From contig CAMLLD010000032.1 of assembly GCA_946480785.1 (NCBI GenBank), positions 1-64,000 on the forward strand: a stretch of DNA of 64,000 nt. The letters run 5' to 3'. Both the position numbers and the translations under genes were made by a program. The notes under the pieces were generated by a model, which worked only from the letters and a program-made list of their open reading frames with translations, had not been told where the DNA came from and did no database searches. Source of the stretch: an uncultured Blastocatellia bacterium. GTDB taxonomy: Bacteria > Acidobacteriota > Blastocatellia > Pyrinomonadales > Pyrinomonadaceae. Numbering within the stretch: the stretch's first letter is position 1; every line of letters begins with the position of its first letter. Positions 16,331 to 25,532 of the stretch are shown piece after piece.

Positions 16331-19300
16331 GTGAATACTAAAACCAGGCTCTTACTTTGTGGTCTAACCGCGATCCTTTTGTCGGTCTTCTCTTATCCTT
16401 CCCAAGCCACCAGAGACGACACACCATTCCAGCGAACCGCAGTTCGCGAAGTGCCCGCAGTCAGCGGCGAACTCGTTCAAGATCAACCCTTCGACGCAGA
16501 ACTGACGAAGCATGTCCGTCGCTACGATCTGATACGAATGGATTCCGCTGCCGCGGCGACCCAGGTGCGAACGCACGGCAGACTGTTGCTGAAATCGTCT
16601 CGACGAGACTTCGATCTGGAACTGGTCCCTCACGATTTGCGGTCGGCTGATTATTCCGCTCAGGTCATCGACTCAGCCGGCGTGGCCCATCCACTCCCTA
16701 AATCCGAAGTAAACACCTTCAGGGGTAAAGTAAAGGGCTTACCTGATGCGGAGGTGAGAATGTCCTTGAGCGCCACTGGGATCGAAGGCGCGATCATCAC
16801 GAACGAGCGCCGTTATTTTCTACAGCCGGCGCGAAATATTTCCAGGCAGGCGAAAGCAGACGACTACATCCTGTACGACAGCTCTGACGTGATACAGGAA
16901 GACGTTAGCTGTGGCGTAACCCTGGCGGATGAAGTCGCTGCGCAGGCAGAGGCGTCTGCAGCGCAGTCCCCCGGTTTCGCGGACGAGGAAGCAAGTGCGC
17001 CCGTGCCGACGCTGTCCACGTTGAAGATCGTGCGTATCTCCACGGATGCAGACGGTGAGTATGTGGCGGCGTTCGGCGGAGCGTCTCAGGCCAACGCTCA
17101 GATCATGAACATACTCAACCTGGTAGACGGGATTTACCAGGTTGAGATCGGTCTGACCTTTCAGCTCGTCCAGCAGAACGCCTGGGCCGATGCGAATACG
17201 GATCCCTATACCACGACGGACCCGAGCGCGCTGCTCACTCAATTTCAGAATCACTGGAACGCTAACTTCCCCAATTCCGGTCAGAACGCGCGCAGCATCG
17301 CGCACCTGTTCACCGGTAAGGACCTGGACGGATCGATCATAGGAATTGCCAGAACCTCGGTAACGTGCAGAGCACCGAACTCTGCATATGGTCTGTCACA
17401 GCGATTCCCGACTGGTTCGACGTCTATAACGGCGGAGACCGTGGTCCTTACCGCTCACGAAATCGGGCATAACTTCAGCGCCGCTCACACCAATGTGACA
17501 TCAAGTCAAACGCCCGGTGATGTGGCCCGCTCCTGCTTCAACACGATAATGGGCGCGACGATCGGGACAGGCTCCTCTTTTTGTCCGTTCTCTCGTTCGC
17601 AGATTAGCGGTCACGCAAATGCTTTTTCGAGTTGTCTGGTTGATGTGGCAACGCTTCCACCGACGTCGGAGGATTGCGTCGCTACGCCGATCTCGCCGGG
17701 CGTTGTCAACGGCAACCTTGGGCCATCCGATTGCCGTTCTCCATCCCGAGGCGTTGATTTCTTTGCCGACCGGTACACGTTCGACGCGACTATGGGCCAA
17801 CAGATCACTCTCGTGATGACGCCCACGGCGGGAGCCTTTGCCGGCTACATATATCTGATCGGGCCTGATGGATATGTAATTGACCAGGGTGATCCCGGCT
17901 TTGGTACAACCTCACGGATATCCGGCGCGGACAGCTCAGGATTTTTCACGTTGCCGCAAACGGGCCGGTATATCATCGAAGCCACGTCGCTAAATCGGGG
18001 GCAATCTGGCAATTATCAGATTGCGCTAACTTTTAGTGAGTGCGTGTTGACTGCAACGACGAGCCTGCAGCATTTTCCCGCCGCCGGTGGGACCGCAACT
18101 GTGAACGTTACAGTGACGGGAACAGGCTCCTGTTCTACGTACGCCGTCGGACAAGATCCGGCCACCACCGGAAATTCGAACTGGATAATCATGGCTGAAG
18201 GAGGAGGTTCCGGATCGCGCACGTTGACGTTCGAGGTCTTCCCCAATACTAATACGGCGGGTCGCAGAACGTTCATGCTTGTAGGGCAGAGTGGCGGCAT
18301 TCTCGGCGTTGGCGGAATCCGAATCCCGATCACCCAATCAGGTACCGGACCTGACTGCAGCAGCACCGCGATCAGTTTTGGCCAAACAATTAATGGTGAG
18401 CTCGGGGCAGGTGATTGCCACTCGCCCGTGAGGGGTTCAGGTTTCCTGGCTGATCGTTATACTTTCAACGCGACAGCCGGACAGAAGGTCACAATTACAA
18501 CAAACGCAGCGCTTGGAGATCCCGACACCTTCCTGGTACTGCTCGATCCCAATGGCGACGCGCTGCTGACTGACGACGATAGTGGCGGCGGCAGCAATTC
18601 ACGCATTCCCGGCGGCAATCGAAGCCTCACGCTCGGTCTTTCCGGTGTCTATACGATTGAAGTCTCCGGATTCTTGCCTACTGATGATGGTCCGTACTCC
18701 GTCACCCTCTCCGCGGATTCGGCGGCGAACACGATCCAGTTGTCGCAATCTACGTTCAACGTAAACGAAGGTCCAAATTCTTTAGCGGTCACGGTGAATC
18801 GCACTGGCGATACGTCCTTGCCCGCAAGCGTGGATTACGCGACCAGCGACACTGCGGGATCCAATGCCTGTAACAGCAACACCGGCAACGCTTCTTCGCG
18901 TTGCGACTATCTGCGGACGGCAGGAACACTCGAGTTTGCCGCCGGTGAAACTTCCAAGACGATCTCGATCCCGATCATCGACGACGTTTTCGCTGAAGGA
19001 GCTGAGAGTTTTACGATCACGCTGGCAAACGCCAGTGGCGCAACACTCGGCACGTCGACGGCGACGTTGACCATAAATGATAACGACGCTTCCACCGGAA
19101 CTAATCCGAGCGACGACGCCGGCTTTGTCGTCCGCCAACACTACATCGATTTTCTCAATCGCGAACCTGACACAGCAGGATTCAACTTTTGGGTCAACGA
19201 ACTCACGTCGTGCGGCGGGAACGCAGGCTGTCTCGAAGCAAAGCGCGTAAATGTCTCGGCGGCGTTCTTCCTTTCGATTGAGTTTCAGGAAACGGGTTAT

Positions 19301-19879
19301 TTGGTCTACCGCTTTTACAAGAGCGCGTTTGGAAATTTGCCTGGAGCACCGGTGCCCGTGACTTTCAACGATCTGCTACGCGACACGCAGCGGATCGGGC
19401 AGGGAGTTCAAGTGAACGTCGGCGCGTGGCGTTCGCAATTAGAGGCTAACAAGCAAGCATTCGCGATCGCTTTCGTGCAACGTGCCGACTTTCTGGCGGC
19501 GTTTCCAAATTCGATGACGGCTGTGGATTTTGTAACGCAGTTGAATACGCGAGCTGGAGGAGTGTTGTCGGCCGCCGAACAGACAACTCTAATTAACATT
19601 CTCGGCACGGCGCCGTCTGACGTGATTCACCGAGCGCAGGTATTGCGCGCCGTTGCTGAAGATGCGGATCTAAAGAATGCGGAGTTCAACAAGGCGTTTG
19701 TGCTGATGCAGTACTTCGGCTATCTGCGTCGTAATCCGAACGACGCGCCGGATGCAGACTTCAGTGGATTCAATTTCTGGTTGACGAAGTTGAATGATTT
19801 CAACGGCGATTTCGTGCACGCCGAAATGGTGAAGGCGTTCATCACCTCCATTGAATACCGGCAGCGTTTTGGACCCTGA
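16331..19879 (+). CDS. Secreted reprolysin-like zinc metalloprotease with PPC, Calx-beta and DUF4214-like modules
   Basis: The 1182-residue protein has a signal peptide (1-26), then a propeptide-like region, and a metzincin site H376-E377-x2-H380-x5-H386 (HEIGHNFSAAH) followed by a Met-turn (TIMG). After it come two PPC-like beta domains (about 440-560 and 680-800), a BACON-like domain between them, a Calx-beta domain (about 805-915, ending TLTINDND) and two DUF4214-like helical modules (about 930-1180, FLNREPDTAGFNFWV and a second FSGFNFWL). The Cys-rich catalytic domain fits an extracellular enzyme. GTG 16331 has GAGGAA upstream. No partner gene is adjacent; the PPC and DUF4214 parts likely bind the surface or matrix. 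Confidence 0.85.
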   Translation: MNTKTRLLLCGLTAILLSVFSYPSQATRDDTPFQRTAVREVPAVSGELVQDQPFDAELTKHVRRYDLIRMDSAAAATQVRTHGRLLLKSSRRDFDLELVPHDLRSADYSAQVIDSAGVAHPLPKSEVNTFRGKVKGLPDAEVRMSLSATGIEGAIITNERRYFLQPARNISRQAKADDYILYDSSDVIQEDVSCGVTLADEVAAQAEASAAQSPGFADEEASAPVPTLSTLKIVRISTDADGEYVAAFGGASQANAQIMNILNLVDGIYQVEIGLTFQLVQQNAWADANTDPYTTTDPSALLTQFQNHWNANFPNSGQNARSIAHLFTGKDLDGSIIGIARTSVTCRAPNSAYGLSQRFPTGSTSITAETVVLTAHEIGHNFSAAHTNVTSSQTPGDVARSCFNTIMGATIGTGSSFCPFSRSQISGHANAFSSCLVDVATLPPTSEDCVATPISPGVVNGNLGPSDCRSPSRGVDFFADRYTFDATMGQQITLVMTPTAGAFAGYIYLIGPDGYVIDQGDPGFGTTSRISGADSSGFFTLPQTGRYIIEATSLNRGQSGNYQIALTFSECVLTATTSLQHFPAAGGTATVNVTVTGTGSCSTYAVGQDPATTGNSNWIIMAEGGGSGSRTLTFEVFPNTNTAGRRTFMLVGQSGGILGVGGIRIPITQSGTGPDCSSTAISFGQTINGELGAGDCHSPVRGSGFLADRYTFNATAGQKVTITTNAALGDPDTFLVLLDPNGDALLTDDDSGGGSNSRIPGGNRSLTLGLSGVYTIEVSGFLPTDDGPYSVTLSADSAANTIQLSQSTFNVNEGPNSLAVTVNRTGDTSLPASVDYATSDTAGSNACNSNTGNASSRCDYLRTAGTLEFAAGETSKTISIPIIDDVFAEGAESFTITLANASGATLGTSTATLTINDNDASTGTNPSDDAGFVVRQHYIDFLNREPDTAGFNFWVNELTSCGGNAGCLEAKRVNVSAAFFLSIEFQETGYLVYRFYKSAFGNLPGAPVPVTFNDLLRDTQRIGQGVQVNVGAWRSQLEANKQAFAIAFVQRADFLAAFPNSMTAVDFVTQLNTRAGGVLSAAEQTTLINILGTAPSDVIHRAQVLRAVAEDADLKNAEFNKAFVLMQYFGYLRRNPNDAPDADFSGFNFWLTKLNDFNGDFVHAEMVKAFITSIEYRQRFGP

Positions 19880-19915
19880 TGTTTGACTCAGCGCGCGCGG
19901 CTTGTGCTCTCGGAT

Positions 19916-20287
19916 CTAAGCTGGCGGTGCGGGTGGCGAGTCGGGCAGTGTGATGGCGTGCATCGCTTCCCAGTCGTCAGTGGGGATCATCTCGATCGCG
20001 TCCCACGGACAGCCATCGAGAAACGCTCCGTCTGGTCCCTTGCTGGTGCACTTCTGACAACCGATGCAGAGATAGGGATCGACTTCGATTCGTCCGAACG
20101 GTGGGTGGTCCTCGTCCGACACCCAGAACATGCACGCCTCGATCGGGCAATACTCGATGCATGCCGGTGAGCCGGAGCAGCCGGTGCAGCAGTCAGTGGT
20201 GATGGCGAGTATGCGCGGCCGCTTCTTGCGTTGCGCCTTACCGTCACCCTGTGACATCGGCCATTCTTTTTCTACGATGTCGTACAT
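19916..20287 (-). CDS. 4Fe-4S dicluster ferredoxin-like protein
   Basis: This 123-residue protein carries two iron-sulfur motifs. The first is CCTGCSGSPACIEYCP, and the second is CIGCQKC followed by CP after a 12-residue insertion. Both are longer than in standard 2x[4Fe-4S] ferredoxins. It has a basic N terminus with KRPRILAI and no membrane segment, so it should be a cytoplasmic electron carrier. It converges on the protease gene (36 nt between stops) and diverges from the next gene. An internal ATG giving MSQGDGK is an alternative start. Confidence 0.85.
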   Translation of the reverse strand: MYDIVEKEWPMSQGDGKAQRKKRPRILAITTDCCTGCSGSPACIEYCPIEACMFWVSDEDHPPFGRIEVDPYLCIGCQKCTSKGPDGAFLDGCPWDAIEMIPTDDWEAMHAITLPDSPPAPPA

Positions 20288-20444
20288 CGTCTCAAACCCT
20301 CGCGTTCGCTGTGGTGGAATCGCACTTGGACTCTAACATAGCTTTGCGGATTTCCTCAACGATTTGTGTCGGCGCGCATTGTTGCTTGCTGGTGGCCCGC
20401 CGCTGGCTTAGAAGTAGTTCATACCACAGCGGAGGGAACGAACA

Positions 20445-21227
20445 ATGGAAGCTATATCGGGTGTTTTTCAATCGCGAGAAGATGGGGAAAGAGCGGTTAA
20501 CGAATTAAGAAAAGCCGGCCTGCCGGATAACAGAATCGGTTTTATAACTCCCGGCCACGACGGCGAGGAACTCGAGCGTGGTCTACCGGTCACGGATACG
20601 GAACAGCCGGGCATGGGCCGGGCGATGGGTGCCGCAGTCGGCGGCGCAATGGGCGCTGCCGGTGGTGCAACATTGGGACTCGCAGCCGCGACGCTCGCGG
20701 TGCCGGGTGTTGGACCAGTGATCGCGTTCGGCATGGTGGGCGCGGCATTGCTCGGTATCGTTGGCGCGACGGCGGGCTCGGCAGTGGGCGAGACAATCGA
20801 AGAAGAACTCGGCGAAGGCGTGCCGCACGAAGACATATTCCTTTATGAAGACGCGCTGCGGCATGGTCATTCAGTCGTCATTGCTTACACGGAAACCGAC
20901 GACCAGATGGACAAAGCTGAAGACGTGCTCGACCGTGCGGGGGCGATGGATCTCGACGAACTGCGCGAGCAGTGGTGGGACGAATTACGAGATGGCGAGC
21001 GAGCGCATTATCACACTGACGGACGCGACTTCGATCGCGACGAAGAGAGTTATCGCCGCGGCTTCCAGGCCGCGCAGCACCCGCGCCGCCGAGGCAAGGC
21101 TTATGCGGACGTCGAAGAGAATTTAAGGAAGGTCCACCAGGACGTCGAGCTTGACAGTGCGTTCCGGGAAGGGTATGAACGCGGGCAAGCTCATCAAAGC
21201 AAATACTCGGAAGCTCGTAATAGTTGA
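20445..21227 (+). CDS. Glycine-zipper stress-type protein (YflT/general stress 17M-like N terminus)
   Basis: Residues 1-40 (GVFQSREDGERAVNELRKAG) match the fold seen in YflT/17M-type general stress proteins, where a hydrophobic helix pair follows. Residues 55-125 are Gly/Ala-rich with repeated GxxxG spacing, enough for two membrane-inserted or self-packing helices. Residues 130-165 look like a repeat of the N-terminal fold. The last 90 residues are highly charged with REGYERGQAHQ-like repeats. GGAGGG lies before ATG 20445. The stop overlaps the Shine-Dalgarno of the following small gene. Confidence 0.8.
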   Translation: MEAISGVFQSREDGERAVNELRKAGLPDNRIGFITPGHDGEELERGLPVTDTEQPGMGRAMGAAVGGAMGAAGGATLGLAAATLAVPGVGPVIAFGMVGAALLGIVGATAGSAVGETIEEELGEGVPHEDIFLYEDALRHGHSVVIAYTETDDQMDKAEDVLDRAGAMDLDELREQWWDELRDGERAHYHTDGRDFDRDEESYRRGFQAAQHPRRRGKAYADVEENLRKVHQDVELDSAFREGYERGQAHQSKYSEARNS

Positions 21228-21238
21228 AGGATTTTCTT

Positions 21239-21391
21239 TTGAACGCTGCCGTCCTAGTCGCCATTCTGGGCGGCAGCGCGCTTATCACAGGCTGGTTCAC
21301 GCGAACGATGTACGTTCGCTGTCTTAGTTGCGGCACTCTGAACGCGCGCCGTCGCGAAGAGTGCCGTTCCTGCAAAACTCCGTTTCGATGA
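21239..21391 (+). CDS. 50-residue membrane protein with zinc-ribbon-like tail
   Basis: Translation from TTG 21239 gives 50 residues: one helix (about 3-20) and a tail with CLSCG (28-31) and CRSCK (42-45), a compact zinc-ribbon pattern. GAAGGA at 21226-21231 lies 7 nt upstream and overlaps the stop codon of the previous gene, so translation is coupled to it. The stop is 4 nt before the M14 peptidase ATG. A short gene like this is easily missed. No function is known. Confidence 0.7.
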   Translation: MNAAVLVAILGGSALITGWFTRTMYVRCLSCGTLNARRREECRSCKTPFR

Positions 21392-21395
21392 ATTA

Positions 21396-23105
21396 ATGCA
21401 AACACACGCTGAGCAGACGAACTATCGTCAAACCCCAAACTACGCCGACACCATCGCCTTTGCTCGACAACTCGCCGACGCTTCACCGGCAATCGAATAC
21501 CGAACGTTCGGGCACAGCGGCCAGGGTCGTGAACTGCCTTTGCTCGTCGCTTCCGAAACGCAAACGTTCACACCCGAAGCCGCGCGCGAACAAGGCAAGG
21601 CCGTGGTCCTGATTCAGGCTTGCATTCACTCGGGTGAGCCCGACGGCAAAGACGCAGGCTTCGCGTTGCTGCGCGACATCGCGATCACGAAGTCAGCCGC
21701 CGGTTTACTCGAGAACGTCGTACTACTCTTTGTGCCTATTTATAACGTCGATGGTCACGAGCGTTCGACACCTTACAACCGAATAAACCAGAACGGCCCG
21801 GAGTCGATGGGCTGGCGCACCACCAGCACATATCAGAATCTCAACCGCGATTACATGAAGGCTGACACGCCCGAGACGCGCGCGTGGCTGCGTTTGTGGA
21901 ACGAGTGGCAACCCGATCTCTTCATCGATTGCCACGTCACCGACGGCGCCGACTATCGCTGCAACATCACCTATCACCACGAACATCACGCCGGCATCGA
22001 TGACGCGGTGCTCGATTGGGAACGCGATGTCTTCGACGACAAAGTGAAGAACGCGACCGCAGCAGCGGGCAACGTGATCTCGTGGTATCTCGAGTTCATC
22101 GACAATCGCGACCTGAACCTCGGCACACGCGACTTCAACGGGTCGCCGCGTTTCTCCACCGGCTACGTGCCGCTGCGCAATCGCCCCGGCATTCTGATCG
22201 AGACACACATGATTAAGGACTACCGTTCGCGCGTGATCGGAACGTACGACTTTCTGCGCGCAGCGTTGACTGAAGTCAACAAAGATCCCGAGCGGCTGAT
22301 TCGAGTCGGACGCGAGGCGGATCAGCGAACGGTGGAAGCCGGACGCGAACACGATCCCTCGCATCTTTACCCGCTAGACTTCGAACTCACCGACGATGTG
22401 ACCCCGTTCGATCTGAAAGCGTTTCAATACACGACCGAAGAGAGCGAAGTGTCAGGCGACCTGCGCGTGGTCTACGGCCGCGAGCCGCTGGACCTAACGA
22501 TCCCGATGTACGACATGTTTCGTGTCACAGCCGCAGTCGCGCCGCCGCTGCATTACATCGTGCCGGTGCAGTGGACTGACGTGATCGAAGTGCTGCACGC
22601 GCACGGCATCCATTTCAGATCTCTCGCGGAGACCACGTCGATTGAAGTTGAGAGTTATCGGTTTACGAACGTCGTGTGGCCGTCGGAACCATTCGAAGGC
22701 CGGCACATGCCGCGCTTTGAGGTGGAGCAGACAACAGAGACGATGACGTTTCCCGCCGGATCGATCGTCGTACCGGTGGCCCAACCGCTCGGCAAAGTCG
22801 TGCTGAATCTTTTAGAGCCTGAAGCGCCTGACTCGTTCGCGCGTTGGGGCTTCTTCAACGCCATCTTCGAGGAGAAGGAATACGCCGAGCACTACGTGCT
22901 CGAAACGCTGGCGCGCGAAATGATGGTTGCGGATCCGGACCTCAAGCGTGAGTTCGAACAATTAGTCGAAACCGATCCGGAGTTCGCGGCCAGTCCTTCC
23001 GCGCGCTTACGTTTCTTCTATAGACGTTCACCCTACTGGGATCCCCAAATGAATCTTTATCCAGTAGGGCGAATCGTTAGAGACCTTGATTTACCCCTTC
23101 TCTGA
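21396..23105 (+). CDS. M14-family zinc carboxypeptidase-like protein
   Basis: The 569-residue protein has the zinc motif H78-x2-E81 in IHSGEPDGKD and a third ligand H180 in FIDCHVTDG, the M14 arrangement. No signal peptide or membrane helix is evident, although such enzymes in this group are often exported. The catalytic part covers about 20-330; the C-terminal 240 residues form an extra beta-rich domain. The start ATG 21396 has no clear Shine-Dalgarno and depends on coupling to the small upstream gene. Substrate is unknown; peptidoglycan or peptide cleavage is possible. Confidence 0.83.
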   Translation: MQTHAEQTNYRQTPNYADTIAFARQLADASPAIEYRTFGHSGQGRELPLLVASETQTFTPEAAREQGKAVVLIQACIHSGEPDGKDAGFALLRDIAITKSAAGLLENVVLLFVPIYNVDGHERSTPYNRINQNGPESMGWRTTSTYQNLNRDYMKADTPETRAWLRLWNEWQPDLFIDCHVTDGADYRCNITYHHEHHAGIDDAVLDWERDVFDDKVKNATAAAGNVISWYLEFIDNRDLNLGTRDFNGSPRFSTGYVPLRNRPGILIETHMIKDYRSRVIGTYDFLRAALTEVNKDPERLIRVGREADQRTVEAGREHDPSHLYPLDFELTDDVTPFDLKAFQYTTEESEVSGDLRVVYGREPLDLTIPMYDMFRVTAAVAPPLHYIVPVQWTDVIEVLHAHGIHFRSLAETTSIEVESYRFTNVVWPSEPFEGRHMPRFEVEQTTETMTFPAGSIVVPVAQPLGKVVLNLLEPEAPDSFARWGFFNAIFEEKEYAEHYVLETLAREMMVADPDLKREFEQLVETDPEFAASPSARLRFFYRRSPYWDPQMNLYPVGRIVRDLDLPLL

Positions 23106-23111
23106 TGTACA

Positions 23112-23161
23112 GACGCCCGACGTTTTAATTCGCGCCTATCAAGCGTCAACGGTCGGGCGTC
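23112..23161. terminator. Hairpin between convergent genes, likely bidirectional terminator
   Basis: GACGCCCGAC (23112-23121) and GTCGGGCGTC (23152-23161) form a perfect GC-rich 10-bp stem with a 30-nt loop. It starts 6 nt after the M14 peptidase stop and lies downstream of the small gene on the other strand. No long T-run follows, so confidence is moderate. Confidence 0.55.
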
Positions 23162-23167
23162 GAGCAG

Positions 23168-23189
23168 GGCAAACAGTGTGCAGTTTGCC
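23168..23189. terminator. Second hairpin at the 3' end of the small - strand gene
   Basis: GGCAAAC (23168-23174) and GTTTGCC (23183-23189) form a perfect 7-bp stem with an 8-nt loop and touch the stop codon of the 50-residue gene. No T-run is seen. Confidence 0.4.
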
Positions 23190-23341
23190 TAAACGACTGT
23201 ACGACGTCCACCGATTATGTTGATAAGCAGCACTACCAGTGCCAGCACTAACAAGATGTGAATGAACCCACCAACCGTGTAGCTACTGACAACGCCGAGC
23301 AACCACAGCACCAATAGGATTACAAAAATCGTCCAAAGCAT
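23189..23341 (-). CDS. Lmo0937-family 50-residue membrane protein
   Basis: The reverse strand encodes 50 residues with two hydrophobic helices (about 3-19 and 24-43), a Gly pair between them (VGGF) and a GGRRTVV end. Start MLWTIFVILL and the GGFIH loop match small lmo0937-type membrane proteins as I know them. AGGAGG (complement of 23350-23355) lies 8 nt before the ATG. It is too short for normal ORF calling. Function is unknown; such proteins are often stress-associated. Confidence 0.82.
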   Translation of the reverse strand: MLWTIFVILLVLWLLGVVSSYTVGGFIHILLVLALVVLLINIIGGRRTVV

Positions 23342-23729
23342 TTCTTTCGCCTCCTTTTGTCAACCACACCCAAAGTTTTCGCCAAAGCTGTTGGTACAAA
23401 AGCAATCGATTGGGAGTTGAGCAATGACCATGCCGTTTCGGGAACTCGCGTTTTCTTAGTCAAATCGAGCTTTGTGCGTATGAAAACGTGGCAGTCAGCG
23501 TTGTTGCGTGGTCGATTTTTCATCTTCCACTGGACTAGATCGAATGTGGGCTGGTAAAGTGAGCCCTAGCGTTCGCAATCGGCGAACGTGTCGGTGTTTT
23601 TACGAGTCCTGTCTCATTCGCACAGGTCCTTCCGTTGAAGTTCCGACGCTTCTCCTAACCCGATTCTTTGTGCTTTGAATTACTTTCACGCGCCGCTGTG
23701 CGAGCGGCCCGTTCTGGAGGTTTTTTTGT
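23342..23729. other. Intergenic region (388 bp) with a small hairpin before the FtsH-like gene
   Basis: No convincing gene was seen. CGTTCGC (23570-23576) and GCGAACG (23582-23588) form a perfect 7-bp stem with a 5-nt loop, and GTTTTTACG follows 9-12 nt later, which would fit a weak attenuator in a leader. The promoter of the FtsH-like gene must lie here, but no box pair was convincing. A 66-codon open frame at 23357-23557 has no start signal. Confidence 0.5.
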
Positions 23730-25520
23730 ATGCCCACCCCCACCCCCCGAGTCTCAATGCGCACTCGCCGTGTCGCGTTGGCTTGTTTGGCAGTCTTTAT
23801 ATTTTCCGTTGTTACGACTGGTTTAATCGTCAGTTACCTGCAGCGCCAGCCGCAGGTCCAACGCATCAACTACTCGCAGCTCTATTCACTCGCTGAGAGC
23901 GGCGGCGCCACTGCGCTGACGATTGAAGGCGAGACCGTGACCGTGACGCGGCCGGACGGTTCGATCGTCGAAGCCACCGTCACAGGCGAGACCACGCAGC
24001 ACGACATCGTGCAGTTGTTCAGCCAGCACAACGTGCCCGTTGAGTTTCAGCCGGTGCGGCCTGGTCTGCTCGCGAACGTGATGAATTGGGGACTGCCGAT
24101 CCTGATGCTTGGCCTGATCGCGGTCGCAGGATGGCGCGTATATGCGAGCTTGAGCGGGCGTGGATCGTTCGAGCTGTCGGACCACAGCGGCCAACAGAAC
24201 GTGGGCTTTGACGACGTGGCAGGGGTTGACGAAGCGAAGGCGGAGTTGACGGAGACGATCGAGTTTCTGCGTAACCCCGATCGGTTCAGCCGACTCGGTG
24301 GGCGTGTGCCGCGCGGCATTCTGCTTTATGGGCCGCCGGGAACGGGCAAGACGTTGCTCGCGCGGGCGGCGGCGAAGGAAGCGGGCGTGCCGTTTCTCGC
24401 GGCGTCGGGATCGAGTTTTCAGGAGAAGTTTGCGGGCCTCGGTGCGGCGCGCGTGCGTCACTTGTTTGCGAAAGCGCGAAAGCTTTCGCCGTGCATCATC
24501 TTCATTGACGAGATCGATGCGCTCGGGCGGCAGCGTGGGCGTGGTGGTGATTCGGCCTCGGCGGACCAGGACCAGACTTTAAACCAGTTGCTCGTGGAGA
24601 TGGATGGTTTCGATCAGTCGAGCGCGATCGTCGTGATTGCGTCAACGAACCGGCCGGACATTCTTGATAAGGCTTTGACGCGTCCCGGTCGTTTCGATCG
24701 TGAGATCGCGGTAGACCTCGCGTCTGTCGATGGCCGGCAGGCGATTCTGCAGGTCCATGCGCGCAACCTGAAACTCGAAGAAGGTTTGGATTTGGTTTGG
24801 ATCGCGCGCGGCACGCCGGGTTTCTCGGGTGCTGATTTGGCGAACCTGATGAACGAGGCCGCGATTGCCGCGACGCGAGATGATGCCGCGGCGGTCGGCC
24901 GCAAGCACATCGAATATGCGCGCGACCGGATTCTGATGGGCGCGGAGCGGCAGGGCTTCATGATGGACGAGGACGAGCGTTACGCGACGGCGGTTCATGA
25001 AGCGGGTCACGTTGCGGTCGGACTCGCGGTGGAGAATGGCGATCCGATTCATAAGGTTTCGATTCTGCCGCGTGGGCGCGCGCTTGGGGTGACGCAGTCG
25101 TTGCCGGAGCGCGATCGGTTCATGAAGAAGCGCGAATATCTCGAAGATCAGATCGCGTTGTTGCTTGGTGGGCGAGCGGCGGAGCAGATTTTGTTGTCGA
25201 CAATGACCGCGGGCGCGTCGAACGACATCGAGCGCGCGGTGGAGATCGCGCGGAAGATGGTCAGCGAGTTTGGCATGAGTCGTTTGGGACCGATTCACCT
25301 CGGCCAATCAGATCAGCCGATCAGCCAGAACCTGCTCGATCGGATCGAAGAAGCGACAAACGAGTTGATGAATGCGCAGCTCGAGCGTGCGTGTGCGGTG
25401 GTTACAGCGGAGAAAGAATCCATCGGCCGTTTGGTAGAGATGCTCATGGAGCGCGACACCCTCGACGCCGAAGAGATCCACAATTGCTTTAGCAACAGCC
25501 CGCACGCCCGCGCCGCGTGA
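23730..25520 (+). CDS. ftsH: FtsH-like membrane AAA+ zinc metalloprotease
   Basis: The 596-residue protein degrades membrane and misfolded proteins. Two N-terminal helices (about 10-32 and 112-135) flank a short exported domain. The AAA module has Walker A GPPGTGKT (201-208), Walker [12 protein letters not shown], and the second region of homology [20 protein letters not shown]. The protease has H423-E424-x2-H427 with third ligand D499 (GASNDIERA). It is slightly shorter than the usual 610-650 residues. GGAGG at 23716-23720 supports ATG 23730. It is a single gene. Confidence 0.92.
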   Translation: MPTPTPRVSMRTRRVALACLAVFIFSVVTTGLIVSYLQRQPQVQRINYSQLYSLAESGGATALTIEGETVTVTRPDGSIVEATVTGETTQHDIVQLFSQHNVPVEFQPVRPGLLANVMNWGLPILMLGLIAVAGWRVYASLSGRGSFELSDHSGQQNVGFDDVAGVDEAKAELTETIEFLRNPDRFSRLGGRVPRGILLYGPPGTGKTLLARAAAKEAGVPFLAASGSSFQEKFAGLGAARVRHLFAKARKLSPCIIFIDEIDALGRQRGRGGDSASADQDQTLNQLLVEMDGFDQSSAIVVIASTNRPDILDKALTRPGRFDREIAVDLASVDGRQAILQVHARNLKLEEGLDLVWIARGTPGFSGADLANLMNEAAIAATRDDAAAVGRKHIEYARDRILMGAERQGFMMDEDERYATAVHEAGHVAVGLAVENGDPIHKVSILPRGRALGVTQSLPERDRFMKKREYLEDQIALLLGGRAAEQILLSTMTAGASNDIERAVEIARKMVSEFGMSRLGPIHLGQSDQPISQNLLDRIEEATNELMNAQLERACAVVTAEKESIGRLVEMLMERDTLDAEEIHNCFSNSPHARAA

Positions 25521-25532
25521 CTTAGTTGTGAG

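Noticed and set aside
19883..20170. 95-codon open frame on the + strand over the ferredoxin gene
   Set aside because: The - strand product has two iron-sulfur motifs; the + frame is a shadow.
23357..23557. 66-codon open frame before the FtsH-like gene
   Set aside because: No Shine-Dalgarno and no recognisable sequence; it overlaps the Shine-Dalgarno and leader region of the - strand small gene.
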